Shown here: positions 34,885 to 43,882 of the stretch, piece by piece
How the letters are laid out: the number at the start of each line of letters is the position of its first letter
Numbering within the stretch: the stretch's first letter is position 1
Position numbers and translations under genes: made by a program
Notes under the pieces: generated by a model
Told to the model about the DNA's origin: nothing
The model's input: only the letters and a program-made list of their open reading frames with translations
The model's database searches: none
Assembly: GCF_000934545.1 (NCBI RefSeq)
Contig: NZ_CP010554.1
Location: forward strand, 992,001-1,056,000
Source of the DNA: Rugosibacter aromaticivorans
GTDB taxonomy: Bacteria > Pseudomonadota > Gammaproteobacteria > Burkholderiales > Rhodocyclaceae
DNA length: 64,000 nucleotides
Direction: 5' to 3'

Positions 34885-35501
34885 AGCATCTCGTCGTTCT
34901 TCTGCTCGTGACCTCGATTTTTCCGGGTTGCACAAGCCTGCCCGAGACAAATCCGGCACCGCAGGCACGAGAAGGCATCGCCTGGATTGAACGCCAGTTC
35001 AAGACCTGTACTGACAAAGACTGCCCGCCGCCTACGCGCAAGACGCTGGCGATAGTTGAACTTCCCGTTGCGCGGAAGGAAGCAACGCCTGTCGTGGCCG
35101 CAGTTCCTCCGACCGTATCTTCAGTCGCCCGCAGCGATGAGCCGGTAACGGCAGCCGTCCTCTTTGCATTTGGAAAAGACTTTCCCTCCGCCGATGGACA
35201 ACAGGCGCTCAAGCGTATCGCGGCGATCGCGGCGAACTTTCAACGCATCGAGCTTGAAGGCAGAACCGACGACATAGGCAGCAAAGCCTACAACGACCGC
35301 CTTGCCCAGAGGCGCGCCGATTTCGTCCATTCATGGCTCCTGAAGCATGGAGTCAACGCAGAAATAGTGGTCCGTGCCGAGGGGTTGTGCTGTTACCTCG
35401 ATACGGCACCCACCGAAACGTCACGCCGAAACAACCGGCGGGTCGAGGTGCGTCTTGTCAATCGGCAAGACGCGGTCAGCAACAGCAAGGGAGCGCAATG
35501 A
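34872..35501 (+). CDS. OmpA-family lipoprotein
   Basis: A 209-residue lipoprotein with lipobox FPGC (Cys20) after a hydrophobic leader. A Pro/Val-rich linker runs to about residue 90, and an OmpA-C domain follows (VLFAFGKDF, then IELEGRTDDIGSKAYNDRLAQRRADFV and NNRRVEVRLV), which should bind peptidoglycan. It may anchor the transfer apparatus to the cell wall. It overlaps the transglycosylase gene and is followed two bases later by the GTG of the next gene. OmpA-like proteins are not part of the classical F system but are seen in related elements. Confidence 0.82.
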   Translation: MAILKHLVVLLLVTSIFPGCTSLPETNPAPQAREGIAWIERQFKTCTDKDCPPPTRKTLAIVELPVARKEATPVVAAVPPTVSSVARSDEPVTAAVLFAFGKDFPSADGQQALKRIAAIAANFQRIELEGRTDDIGSKAYNDRLAQRRADFVHSWLLKHGVNAEIVVRAEGLCCYLDTAPTETSRRNNRRVEVRLVNRQDAVSNSKGAQ

Positions 35502-35502
35502 A

Positions 35503-35706
35503 GTGAAGTTACCTCACAACAAAGGCTTCATCCGTGACGTGGCCATCGCTGGCGGATTCATCGCCATCGGCATTCTCGCCCCGGGGTCGCCCATCGAAAA
35601 CGGATTCGAAGCCCATCTGGGTGGCATCTCGGTCGGCCTCGGCCTGGGATGGCTCATCAAGTGTTTTGTCGATCTCAAAGGGAGCAGTCATGCAAAGCAG
35701 TCGTAA
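35503..35706 (+). CDS. Small membrane protein before pilin gene
   Basis: About 67 residues from a GTG at 35503 with GGGAG roughly ten bases upstream. Two hydrophobic stretches (FIRDVAIAGGFIAIGILAPG and GGISVGLGLGWLIKCFVDL) suggest a small inner-membrane protein. It overlaps the start of traA by 17 bases, so it is translated as part of the pilin operon. The frame extends upstream to 35374 but without a sensible start. Family not recognised. Confidence 0.6.
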   Translation: MKLPHNKGFIRDVAIAGGFIAIGILAPGSPIENGFEAHLGGISVGLGLGWLIKCFVDLKGSSHAKQS

Positions 35707-35983
35707 ATGGATTCAGGGCGCACTGGCGCTCGTCCTGCTGGCCACCGCCACCGGCGCGCTGGCAGGGACCACCGGTACCGAGTTTCAGAGTCTCTACACA
35801 TGGTTGACGGGTTTGGTCCAAGGCTACTTTGGTAAAGCCGCAGCGGTGGCCGCCATTGGTCTCGGTGCGCTATTTTCGCTGGCGCGGTTGAATCCCATCG
35901 CCATTCTGTCTGGCATCGGCTTCGCCGTGTTCCTGCAGTACGCCCCAACCATTGCGTCCGGCATCCTGACCGCGACGATCTGA
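35690..35983 (+). CDS. traA: TraA-type pilin precursor
   Basis: A 97-residue propilin. A basic N-terminus and hydrophobic leader end at an ALAG-type cleavage site near residue 26, giving a mature pilin of about 71 residues with two hydrophobic helices (AAAVAAIGLGALFSLA and IAILSGIGFAVFLQYAPTIASGIL) joined by a short RLNP loop. Size, topology and position just ahead of traL fit the F/SXT pilin subunit. The ATG at 35690 is chosen because the longer frame starting at 35534 is only a shadow of the preceding gene. Confidence 0.85.
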   Translation: MQSSRKWIQGALALVLLATATGALAGTTGTEFQSLYTWLTGLVQGYFGKAAAVAAIGLGALFSLARLNPIAILSGIGFAVFLQYAPTIASGILTATI

Positions 35984-35999
35984 GGCCAAGGAACGCTGC

Positions 36000-36290
36000 G
36001 TGGACGAGACCGGCTACATCCCGAAATCCCTGGAGGCGCAGGAGCGCTTCCTGTGGTGGGACTTCGACCAGGCCATTCTGTTCATTCTGGTCATGGGGAT
36101 GGGGGTGGTCTCCGGCGCCATGGTGGCGGGAATGGTTTTCGGGGGGCTGGTTGCCTGGCAATACGGCCGGCTCAAGACCGGGAAGCACCCGAAGTTCGCA
36201 CTGCATGCGCTCTATTGGTGGCTGCCGAGCTGGATCGTAATTCGTGCTCGCGCGACTCCTCCATCCCATCATCGGTTTTTCCTGGGCTGA
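36000..36290 (+). CDS. traL: TraL pilus assembly protein
   Basis: A 96-residue membrane protein with the TraL opening (YIPKSLEAQERFLWWDFDQ), two membrane helices around residues 27-58, and the typical GKHPKFALHALYWWLPS ending. TraL corresponds to VirB3 and helps assemble the pilus at the inner membrane. Translation starts at a GTG at 36000 with AAGGAA upstream. It sits between the pilin and traE, as in F and SXT. Confidence 0.88.
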   Translation: MDETGYIPKSLEAQERFLWWDFDQAILFILVMGMGVVSGAMVAGMVFGGLVAWQYGRLKTGKHPKFALHALYWWLPSWIVIRARATPPSHHRFFLG

Positions 36291-36293
36291 CCA

Positions 36294-36896
36294 ATGAAGT
36301 TCAGCAAATTCACCGCCGAGCGGGACAACCAACGCGCAGAAATCCTGTTCATGCGCATCGCCGTCGGTGGTCTCGTGCTGGCCTTGCTCGCCAACGCCGG
36401 CGCATCGCTCAGCGTGGCGGGTTCGGAGAGAACCATTCTAGTGCCCCCAGAAGTGCACCAAACCTTCTGGGTCAGCGGCCAGAAAGTCTCTACGGAGTAC
36501 CTCCAGGAAATGGCCTACTGGTATTCAGGGCTTGCCCTCAATGTGACGCCGCATGTGGCGGACTACCAGAAGAATCTCTTTCTGAAATATGCCGCTCCGA
36601 GTGAATACGGGCGCCTTCAGGCCGAGTTTGGTGCAAGGACAGAGTTTATCCGCAAGAACAATGCCTCGACCCAGTTCTCGCCGCAATCGGTGACGCCGGA
36701 CGAGGCTGCCATGAAAGTGGCACTTACCGGCGTTCTCCTGACTTGGGTCGGGGACAAGAAAGCCTCTGAGAAGCAGACCACCTATGTCGTCGGCTTTCGA
36801 TATCTCAATGGGAGACTCCATGTATCCGAGTTCAAGGAAACCAGCGACCAGGATCCGTTTGGTGCCAGCAATGGCACTGGCGCTGCTCCTCGGTAG
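36294..36896 (+). CDS. traE: TraE (VirB5/VirB8-like) pilus assembly protein
   Basis: A 200-residue protein with one N-terminal membrane helix (IAVGGLVLALLANAGASLSV) and a periplasmic domain holding the TraE landmarks VPPEVHQTFWVSGQKVSTEYLQEMAYW and ALNVTPHVADYQKNLFLKYAAP. TraE is the VirB8-like assembly factor of F-type systems. Its last 77 bases overlap the start of traK, an unusually long overlap but supported by the traK ribosome binding site. Confidence 0.9.
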   Translation: MKFSKFTAERDNQRAEILFMRIAVGGLVLALLANAGASLSVAGSERTILVPPEVHQTFWVSGQKVSTEYLQEMAYWYSGLALNVTPHVADYQKNLFLKYAAPSEYGRLQAEFGARTEFIRKNNASTQFSPQSVTPDEAAMKVALTGVLLTWVGDKKASEKQTTYVVGFRYLNGRLHVSEFKETSDQDPFGASNGTGAAPR

Positions 36897-37554
36897 CGTT
36901 TCGGCGCCGTCCTTATCCGGGCAATATCTTGAGGGCAGTCCGGATGACGGGTTGACCGCCACCGTGTCACGCAGCGAGCCCAATCTGATACGGGTTGAAG
37001 GTCGCAAGATTCGCCGCATACAGGGCGTCGAGGGCGAATTTTTCGTCTCACCGGACAAAGAGACCGGCGCCGCCTATCTCAAGCCGAACACGGACAAGCC
37101 AATCTTCAGTGTTTTTGTCGCCGACGATGCCGGCCGTCACTGGAAGCTGATGCTCAAGGTCGCCGACGTGCCGGCCGAGACGCTGGTCATCCGAGATCGC
37201 AGTCGTTCGCGCGTCGAAGGGAGAGCATTCCTTGCCGACGAGTCGCGCAATGCCGCGATCCGTCGTGTGTTGCTGGCTTTGGCGCGGGATGCCGAGCCTG
37301 AGGATATGACCGCCAGAGAAACGCTGGTGATCGTTCCACTCTGGAACGAAGCCCGGTTTGTTCTTGTAAGGACACTGGAAGGCGCCTTGCTCGGGGAAAA
37401 ATACCAGCTGACCAATGTCTCTTCGTCGCGGATGGTCATCGACGAGCGCGAACTGTACCGACGCGGTGTCCTGGCGGTCATGGTGGACTCCCTCGAACTG
37501 GAACCGGGCGAGGCGACCAACGTCATGGTGGTATTGGAGGGGCGCGATGGCTGA
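36820..37554 (+). CDS. traK: TraK outer-membrane complex protein
   Basis: A 244-residue secreted protein, VirB9-like partner of TraB and TraV in the outer-membrane core. A signal peptide spans about residues 9-30; the body has repeated beta strands including EPNLIRVEGRKIRRIQGVEGEF and KPIFSVFVAD, and it ends with ELEPGEATNVMVVLEG. The ATG at 36820 has GGGAG five bases before it; an in-frame start at 36784 lacks such a site. It overlaps traE (77 bases) and traB (8 bases). Confidence 0.88.
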   Translation: MYPSSRKPATRIRLVPAMALALLLGSVSAPSLSGQYLEGSPDDGLTATVSRSEPNLIRVEGRKIRRIQGVEGEFFVSPDKETGAAYLKPNTDKPIFSVFVADDAGRHWKLMLKVADVPAETLVIRDRSRSRVEGRAFLADESRNAAIRRVLLALARDAEPEDMTARETLVIVPLWNEARFVLVRTLEGALLGEKYQLTNVSSSRMVIDERELYRRGVLAVMVDSLELEPGEATNVMVVLEGRDG

Positions 37555-38812
37555 GGCGCCCAAGAACCGGATTGCGACAGCGGTTTCCAACCTGTCGCCC
37601 AAGCGTCGCCAGTATCTGATACTTGGGCTCGGTGCGTCGGCTTTCGTGCTGCTCGTCTTCGGTGGCGTGGCGATCTGGGACAAACCTGTTCAGATCCCTC
37701 AAGGAATGTCCCAGGCCCGTCCGCAGCCCATGCCTATCAATGCTCCCGGCGCCCAAGCCGATCCGCGCGACATCTGGATGAGCAAGTCCTCGGAACAGAT
37801 GCGGCAGATGGAGGACATGATCCAGGGGTTGCGCCAGCAGGTCGATACCATCGAGAAAAAGCCGCCGGTCGCGAGCGATGTCCAATTTCCGGCAATTCCG
37901 TTACCCCCGGCACCAGCGCCGATGCCGCCCGAGGCACGGTCCATGGCTTTGCTACCGCCACCTCCCGTGACCCCGGAAGCTGGGAGTAAAACCAGTGAGC
38001 CGCTACCTGCGCCCAGACCTCCGGGGATTGCCTCATTCGAGGTGAGTGAGGGCAAGGTGATCGCCCCAGAAGTGGTTCAGAAAGCTGCCGAAAAGAAGGA
38101 CGGACGCAGCTATGTACCATCAGGTTCCTTTTTTCGGGCAGCGCTCCTAGGCGGACTGGATGCCCCTACTGGCGGCCAGGCGCAGAGCAATCCACACCCC
38201 GTCCTGATGCGGGCGCAGGACAACGCTTTTCTGCCTAACCGCTATCGATTCAAGGTCAAGGAATGCTTCGCCTTGGGTGCGAGCTACGGAGACATCAGTG
38301 CCGAGCGGGCCTACATCCGGCTCGAATCGATGTCCTGTGTGCGCCATGACGGCAAGGCCATCGATGTTCCCGTGAAAGGTTACGTTGTAGGCGAAGACGG
38401 CAAGGCCGGCATGCGTGGCCGGCTCGTCAGCAAGCAGGGACAAGTCCTGGCCAATGCCTTGCTGGCAGGGATTGGCGCCGGTATCGGGCAAGCCTTCCAA
38501 CAGAGCGCCACGACCGTGTCCACCAACCCACTAGGGTCGATCGGCACGGTGGATCCAGGCAAGCAATTCCAGGCGGGGGTCGGGACCGGCGTTGGCAAGG
38601 CGCTCGACCGTCTCTCCCAGTACTACATCACGCTCGCCGAAAAAATGTTCCCGATCATCGAGGTCGATGCCGGCCGCACGGTCGACGTGGTGTTCACCAA
38701 AGGCTTTTCGCTCGATACGGACAGCGCGGGAAGCGAGCCCGATACCTACACCGATATTTGGCGTCGGGGCCGCGAAGTTCAGAAGAAATCCATAGAACCC
38801 TACAAGGAGTGA
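37547..38812 (+). CDS. traB: TraB (VirB10-like) core protein
   Basis: A 421-residue scaffold. One N-terminal transmembrane helix (YLILGLGASAFVLLVFGGVAIW) is followed by a coiled coil and a Pro-rich linker (about residues 110-165), then the VirB10-type beta-barrel domain (SFFRAALLGGLDAPTGGQ, then YGDISAERAYIRLESMSCV and GRTVDVVFTKG). It spans from the inner to the outer membrane. GGAGG lies seven bases upstream of the ATG. The stop is three bases before the DsbC-like gene. Confidence 0.92.
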   Translation: MAEAPKNRIATAVSNLSPKRRQYLILGLGASAFVLLVFGGVAIWDKPVQIPQGMSQARPQPMPINAPGAQADPRDIWMSKSSEQMRQMEDMIQGLRQQVDTIEKKPPVASDVQFPAIPLPPAPAPMPPEARSMALLPPPPVTPEAGSKTSEPLPAPRPPGIASFEVSEGKVIAPEVVQKAAEKKDGRSYVPSGSFFRAALLGGLDAPTGGQAQSNPHPVLMRAQDNAFLPNRYRFKVKECFALGASYGDISAERAYIRLESMSCVRHDGKAIDVPVKGYVVGEDGKAGMRGRLVSKQGQVLANALLAGIGAGIGQAFQQSATTVSTNPLGSIGTVDPGKQFQAGVGTGVGKALDRLSQYYITLAEKMFPIIEVDAGRTVDVVFTKGFSLDTDSAGSEPDTYTDIWRRGREVQKKSIEPYKE

Positions 38813-38815
38813 CCC

Positions 38816-39544
38816 ATGCAAATAAATCGACCACCTGTTCAATGGCTGTCCGTATTGATGGCATTGATGCTGTCGATGGCGGCGCAGGCCGATGACGGCC
38901 TTGATAGCCTGGAAAAACGCCTCAAAGACATGTATCCGGCAACACGGATCGAGCGCGTCCAAACCTCGGAGATTCCGGCCCTGTTTGAAGTGACGATGGG
39001 CAAAAACTCGGCCTATACGGACGCGACCGGGCGCTATTTCGTCTTCGGTCATCTCTTCGACATGAAGACACAGCGCGACCTGACAGCTGAGCGCATGGAA
39101 AAGCAGCAACGCATCGATTTCGCCCAGTTGCCGCTGGGGGATGCCATCAAGACAGTGCGTGGCAAGGGGGAACGTGTGCTGGCAGTGTTTTCCGATCCGG
39201 ACTGCCCTTACTGCAAGCGGCTCGAAGCCGAGCTCGACAAGCTGAGCAATATCACCCTCTATACCTTTCCCTATCCCCTGGAAGGGTTGCACCCCGAGGC
39301 CGTGGACAAGTCCGTCGCTGTTTGGTGCGCGCCGGACCGCGCCCGCGCATGGTCCGATCTTATGAAATCCGGCACGGTCCCGGCGAGCCGGAAATGTGAA
39401 AACCCGATTCAACGGAACATCCAGCTAGCTCAGCGGCTGGGGATACAGGGAACACCGACCATGGTTTCCGCCGACGGACGCATGTTGCCCGGCGCTGCCC
39501 CCAGTGACCGTATTGAGCAATGGCTTGCCGAGAGTCGGCCATGA
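38816..39544 (+). CDS. DsbC-like periplasmic disulfide isomerase
   Basis: A 242-residue exported thioredoxin-fold protein. A signal peptide ends near residue 24; an N-terminal dimerisation region runs to about 80; the active site is DCPYC near residue 127, in VFSDPDCPYCKR; and a cis-proline loop is present in GTPTMV. DsbC-type proteins repair disulfides in the cysteine-rich transfer proteins such as TraU, TraN and TraH. A homologue lies in the same place in SXT. It overlaps traV by four bases (ATGA). Confidence 0.9.
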   Translation: MQINRPPVQWLSVLMALMLSMAAQADDGLDSLEKRLKDMYPATRIERVQTSEIPALFEVTMGKNSAYTDATGRYFVFGHLFDMKTQRDLTAERMEKQQRIDFAQLPLGDAIKTVRGKGERVLAVFSDPDCPYCKRLEAELDKLSNITLYTFPYPLEGLHPEAVDKSVAVWCAPDRARAWSDLMKSGTVPASRKCENPIQRNIQLAQRLGIQGTPTMVSADGRMLPGAAPSDRIEQWLAESRP

Positions 39545-40101
39545 GAATCAATTGGCTTGTGAGCCTGTTGTTGCTTGCTCTGGCCGGTTGCGCAGGCACG
39601 ATGTCGGGACTGGACGGGCAGGGAAAGTTTTCCTGCAAGGCGCCGGATGGCATTTCCTGCGCATCGCTCTCCGGGGTCTATGCGAACGCCGTACAGAATA
39701 ATCTACCCGGCCAGCGTCCGTTCACGGAAGCCGCCAAGGGCGAGTCGGCAGCGCCAAAGATTACGCATCAGGCACCGCTTTCAGGCGAGCCAATCCGCAG
39801 CGCCCAGAAAGTGCGGCGCGTGTGGCTTGCGCCCTGGGAGGATGACGAGGAGGTGCTGCACGACCAGTCGTACTTCTATCTCGTCGTCGATCCTGGGCGC
39901 TGGCAGGTCGAGCATTCGCGGCGCAAGGCCAGCGAAGATTACCGGCCCGTCGTACCGCCGAAAGTCTTTACGCCTGCGGCACCCAATGCCAGCGAACGGC
40001 CAGCGTTGCGGATGGAGCGGAGCAATCCTGCCGTACCGCCCAATGCAATGTTTCCTCTGCAGGGGCGTGAGAGTCCACCCGCTGGCGGGGAGGGGGGCTG
40101 A
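39541..40101 (+). CDS. traV: TraV outer-membrane lipoprotein
   Basis: A 186-residue lipoprotein with lipobox LAGC (Cys16). The TraV signature follows: GQGKFSCKAPDGISCASLSGVYANA with two cysteines, then VRRVWLAPWEDDEEVLHDQSY and a Pro-rich C-terminus. TraV anchors the core complex in the outer membrane, as VirB7 does. The ATG overlaps the upstream stop, and its own TGA shares a base with the traC ATG. Confidence 0.9.
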   Translation: MRINWLVSLLLLALAGCAGTMSGLDGQGKFSCKAPDGISCASLSGVYANAVQNNLPGQRPFTEAAKGESAAPKITHQAPLSGEPIRSAQKVRRVWLAPWEDDEEVLHDQSYFYLVVDPGRWQVEHSRRKASEDYRPVVPPKVFTPAAPNASERPALRMERSNPAVPPNAMFPLQGRESPPAGGEGG

Positions 40102-42674
40102 TGGGGTGGTTCGATGCACTTCGCGCCGCTTTCCTGCCGGAACGGACGGCAGAGGCTGATCATTTACCTCGGCAACTATTGCGGGAAATTTCGCAGATGC
40201 CGCGCCTCACTGGGATTCTTCCCTACCTGGCGTGGCAGGAGGATGCCCGGCTGTTTGTCCTGGATCAGGGCGGGTTTGGCGAGCGGGAAGAGCACGCCAT
40301 TGGCTTTTGTATTGAGACCTTGCCTCAGACCGGTGCCAGCGACGAAATGGAAAAGGTTCTTGCCAGCCTCTTCGTCTCCTGCCCGCCGGGAACGGGGATA
40401 CAGATTTCCCTTTACGGCAGTCCCCATATCCTTCCTTTGCTCCGAGCCCAGGCCAACCTCTTGCCATCTTCGGTGTCGATCGACGAAGCGGACTTTGAAG
40501 AGCGGCGTCATGGGAACATATTCCGACTCCTCGCACGTCGCCGCATCGACCATTACCTGAAGGGCACTGGCCAGTCCATCTTCGGCCACCAGACCTATCT
40601 GCTGCGGGATTTTCGTTCGGTCATCGCGATTACCTTGCCTCTCGATCCTGAATCCCCGGCGGATGTCGACGAGGCACTACGTATCCGGGAAAGCGTTCAC
40701 GCCACGCTCAAGTCTGCCCATCTGCCGGGGCACGATTGGGGCCCGGGTGAGCTCATGAACTTCACGGCTGATTTTTTCGATCACAACCGCCTGTTTGCAG
40801 GCGGTGCATCGCGTCCAATTGAATGGAACGAGAATCTGCCACTGCGCGATCAACTTTCTGATCTGGAGGTCGCTTCCCGCGTGGGGGACGGGGACATTCG
40901 CTTCCGCAAGGCCGGTGGCGACGAGTCTGTCCTGCAACTGTTCTCGGTGCGCCAGTATCCGCGTTTCTTCCGTCTTTCAGGCATGAACTACATGATCGGC
41001 GATCCCTATCAACTCGCCTTGTCCATGCCGTGTCCCTTCCTGATCACCATGGGGGCAGTCTCGCTCGACTACGAGTCAGCGCGAACCAAGGCCCAGATGA
41101 AGGCGGCGCGGGCAACGCAGAGCGCCGGTTCCTACATGGCGCACTTCCAGCCTGACCTCCAGGAGCGCAAGCGCGATTGGGACTTGGTGCTCAAGACCTT
41201 CGACAGTGGCAGAACGGTGGTCGGCATGTACCACCAGATAGCTCTTGTCTCGAAGGTCGAGGATGCCTCTCGCTGCGAGCACGCCGTACGCGCCGTGTGG
41301 CGGGCGCGCGGCTTCGATCTAACCAAGGACTTCTATCTACAGCACCAGGCCCTGTCGGCGGCGCTACCCATGACCCTGACGCCAGGCCTGCAAGCCGATC
41401 TTCGTCAGTTCGGGAGAATCAACACCAAGACGGCGGACAACGCAGTTATGACATCGCCGCTGATCGCCGAGTGGAAGGGAACACAAACCCCGGTGATGAC
41501 CCTATTTGGCCGACGCGGGCAGATCGTCGGTTTCGATCTTTTCGACAACACCGGTGGTAATTTCAATTTCGCCGTGGCGGCACTGTCGGGATCCGGCAAG
41601 TCTGTGTTCGTCAATGAGATGACCTATCGCTACCTTGGCGCCGGGGCCAAAGTGTGGATCATCGACGTCGGCCGCTCCTACAAGAACCTCTGTGACTTGC
41701 TTGACGGTGAGTTCATCGAGTTTTCGGATGAGCGCCAGAACACCATCTGCCTCAATCCATTCTCCATGATCATCGATATCAGCGCCGATATGGAAATGAT
41801 CTTGCCCCTGATTGCCCAAATGGCGAGTCCACGGGAGCCGCTCGATAACTACGGATACACCGCGCTGGGTTCGGCCATCAAGCGGGTTTGGGATGCCAAA
41901 GGACGCGCAGCAACCATCACCGACATCTATGAGCTGCTCCAGACCGGGCGACTGTCTCTGGAGGGCGAGTACGAGCGCGACCTCAGTCGCCTGGCCACAG
42001 CCTTGGAGCCCTATACCCGTCATGGCGTTTACGCGAGCTACTTCGAGGGAGATGCCAATATCCAGTTCGACAAGGATTTTGTCGTCCTTGAGCTTGAGGA
42101 GCTGAAGTCCAAGAAGGATCTCCAGTCGGTAGTGATGCAGCTCATCATGTATCGCATCACCCAGGAGATGTACCGTGATCGCTCCCGGCGCAAGCTCGTC
42201 ATTATCGACGAAAGCTGGGATCTCATGGGATCCGGCGCCAGCGGCAGCTTCATCGAGGCCGGTTATCGCCGCGCCCGCAAGTATGGCGGCGCGTTCGGGA
42301 CGATCACCCAATCCGTCGACGACTACTACAAGAACGAGGCGACCAAGGCGGCCATCAACAATGCCGACTGGCTGTTCTTGCTTCGCCAGAAAGCCGAGAA
42401 CATCGAACGCCTGGGCAAGGAGGGCAAGCTATCCCTGGACGAATGGTTGAAGCGTCAGCTCGGTTCTGTCAGTACCGAGCACGGCCATTTCTCGGAGATC
42501 TACATTCACTCGCCAATGGGGTCGGGACTGGGACGGCTCCTGCTCGACCCCTTCTCGATGCTGGTTTATTCCACCCGTGCCGAGGACTACGAGGCCATCA
42601 AACGCCTGCGTGAGCAGGGGTTGTCGGTTTCGGAAGCCATTGAACGCCTCGTTATTGAACGCGCATCACAATAA
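40101..42674 (+). CDS. traC: TraC (VirB4-like) assembly ATPase
   Basis: An 857-residue cytoplasmic ATPase that powers pilus assembly. Walker A is SGSGKS with Lys500; Walker B is LVIIDESWDLM near residue 702; an ITQSVDDYY motif follows about 40 residues later. The N-terminal half shows the TraC/VirB4 pattern (FSRLLARR region, HRYFRLSGMNYM-like segment at residues 290-305). It ends 12 bases before trbI. Length is typical for the family. Confidence 0.95.
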   Translation: MGWFDALRAAFLPERTAEADHLPRQLLREISQMPRLTGILPYLAWQEDARLFVLDQGGFGEREEHAIGFCIETLPQTGASDEMEKVLASLFVSCPPGTGIQISLYGSPHILPLLRAQANLLPSSVSIDEADFEERRHGNIFRLLARRRIDHYLKGTGQSIFGHQTYLLRDFRSVIAITLPLDPESPADVDEALRIRESVHATLKSAHLPGHDWGPGELMNFTADFFDHNRLFAGGASRPIEWNENLPLRDQLSDLEVASRVGDGDIRFRKAGGDESVLQLFSVRQYPRFFRLSGMNYMIGDPYQLALSMPCPFLITMGAVSLDYESARTKAQMKAARATQSAGSYMAHFQPDLQERKRDWDLVLKTFDSGRTVVGMYHQIALVSKVEDASRCEHAVRAVWRARGFDLTKDFYLQHQALSAALPMTLTPGLQADLRQFGRINTKTADNAVMTSPLIAEWKGTQTPVMTLFGRRGQIVGFDLFDNTGGNFNFAVAALSGSGKSVFVNEMTYRYLGAGAKVWIIDVGRSYKNLCDLLDGEFIEFSDERQNTICLNPFSMIIDISADMEMILPLIAQMASPREPLDNYGYTALGSAIKRVWDAKGRAATITDIYELLQTGRLSLEGEYERDLSRLATALEPYTRHGVYASYFEGDANIQFDKDFVVLELEELKSKKDLQSVVMQLIMYRITQEMYRDRSRRKLVIIDESWDLMGSGASGSFIEAGYRRARKYGGAFGTITQSVDDYYKNEATKAAINNADWLFLLRQKAENIERLGKEGKLSLDEWLKRQLGSVSTEHGHFSEIYIHSPMGSGLGRLLLDPFSMLVYSTRAEDYEAIKRLREQGLSVSEAIERLVIERASQ

Positions 42675-42686
42675 GGCAGATTAGTC

Positions 42687-43079
42687 ATGAGTCTTCTGAA
42701 AATACAAATGTTCACCGTGGCCGTTACGCTGATGTTGTGGGCATGCATTACCGCGTTATGTTTGCATTTCTGGCCTGTGGAAATTCCGCGATTTGCCCGC
42801 GTGGATATTGGCTCCATCGTTTTTCAACAACAGCAATCCCTGGCGCAGCGCGTCAAACCGGGAATGGATGCCGCTGAACAGGCGAAGCTGTTCGATGAAG
42901 CCAAGGCCTTCGGCGTGCGGCTGGATGCTGCCCTCGAACAGGTTGGAAAGGAATGCCAGTGTGCTCTGATCAATACCGCGGCGCTGCTCAAGGCGACTTC
43001 CGCTAAAGCAATCCCTGACTTGTCCGCGCGAGTGGCGGACATCCTGAAGCAACCGGCTATCGGCGCACCGGCGCAATGA
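42687..43079 (+). CDS. trbI: TrbI-type F conjugation protein
   Basis: A 130-residue protein with one N-terminal membrane helix (VTLMLWACITALCLHFW) followed by a short VDIGSIVFQQQ strand and an Ala-rich helical periplasmic part. This fits TrbI of F-type systems, an inner-membrane protein affecting pilus retraction, in its usual place directly after traC. Not to be confused with the VirB10-like TrbI of P-type systems. Confidence 0.75.
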   Translation: MSLLKIQMFTVAVTLMLWACITALCLHFWPVEIPRFARVDIGSIVFQQQQSLAQRVKPGMDAAEQAKLFDEAKAFGVRLDAALEQVGKECQCALINTAALLKATSAKAIPDLSARVADILKQPAIGAPAQ

Positions 43080-43082
43080 CCA

Positions 43083-43874
43083 ATGCGTATCGCTCTCCTG
43101 TTCTTACTTCTCGTGTTCGTCAATTCTGCGTCAGCGGAAAGCAGTTTGGAGTATGACTCTATCTGGCGCTGCGACGAGAGTCGGTTCAACTGGTATTGCG
43201 ATATCCCGCGTGAAAGTGATCGGATCGATGACGCCGTCGAAAAGCCCAAACCAAAGGCAGCCAGTGAAGAGGATGAGGCCGTCGCGGCCCTGAAGAAGTT
43301 GAGAGAGGATGCGGAGCGGAAGAGGGCGCTTGCCATCGTCAAGCCGACGCCAGAGAACCTCAAGAGCTACATCGTGGCCCAGGAAGCTCTGATGGACAGG
43401 GCTTCAGTGTTTTCGGACGTCTGGCGCCGGGTCATCTGGGCCAATCCGGAACTCAACTATCAGTTGCGGAACCCGTCCAACAACTCGGCCATCCAGGTGC
43501 GCGATGTCCAGCGGACGCGCAAGGAAGCAGAGACCCTCGCGAGTCTGGTGCGGGACTGGGGGCTGTTTTTCTTCTTCCGGTCGGATTGCCCGTATTGCCA
43601 TCGCATGGCGCCAACGCTGAAATTCCTGTCCGAGCAGTACGGAATTGCTGTTTTCCCTGTCTCTCTTGACGGTGGCGGATTGCCTGAGTTCCCAAAACCG
43701 TCACGGGACAACGGGATGGCTGCTTCCTTGGGCGTCAGCGTTGTGCCGCTCGTGGTGTTGGGGAATATCAAGGATCGCCGGCTTCTTCCGATCGGGTCAG
43801 GTGTGCTTTCGGCTCAAGAGATCGTCGAACGCATTTACATCCTGACTCAAACACGTCCCGGCGAACTTTATTGA
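43083..43874 (+). CDS. traF: TraF thioredoxin-like pilus assembly protein
   Basis: A 263-residue periplasmic protein of the F-type TraF family. After a signal peptide (about residues 1-18) come a W-rich section with paired cysteines, a charged helical region and a C-terminal thioredoxin fold with SDCPYCHRMAP (CPYC near residue 172) and a cis-proline in VVPLVVLG. F TraF works with TraH and TrbB-like oxidoreductases in pilus assembly. The intact CPYC suggests redox activity. The gene's stop overlaps the extended traH frame, and traH itself starts nine bases later. Confidence 0.9.
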   Translation: MRIALLFLLLVFVNSASAESSLEYDSIWRCDESRFNWYCDIPRESDRIDDAVEKPKPKAASEEDEAVAALKKLREDAERKRALAIVKPTPENLKSYIVAQEALMDRASVFSDVWRRVIWANPELNYQLRNPSNNSAIQVRDVQRTRKEAETLASLVRDWGLFFFFRSDCPYCHRMAPTLKFLSEQYGIAVFPVSLDGGGLPEFPKPSRDNGMAASLGVSVVPLVVLGNIKDRRLLPIGSGVLSAQEIVERIYILTQTRPGELY

Positions 43875-43882
43875 GGTTGCCC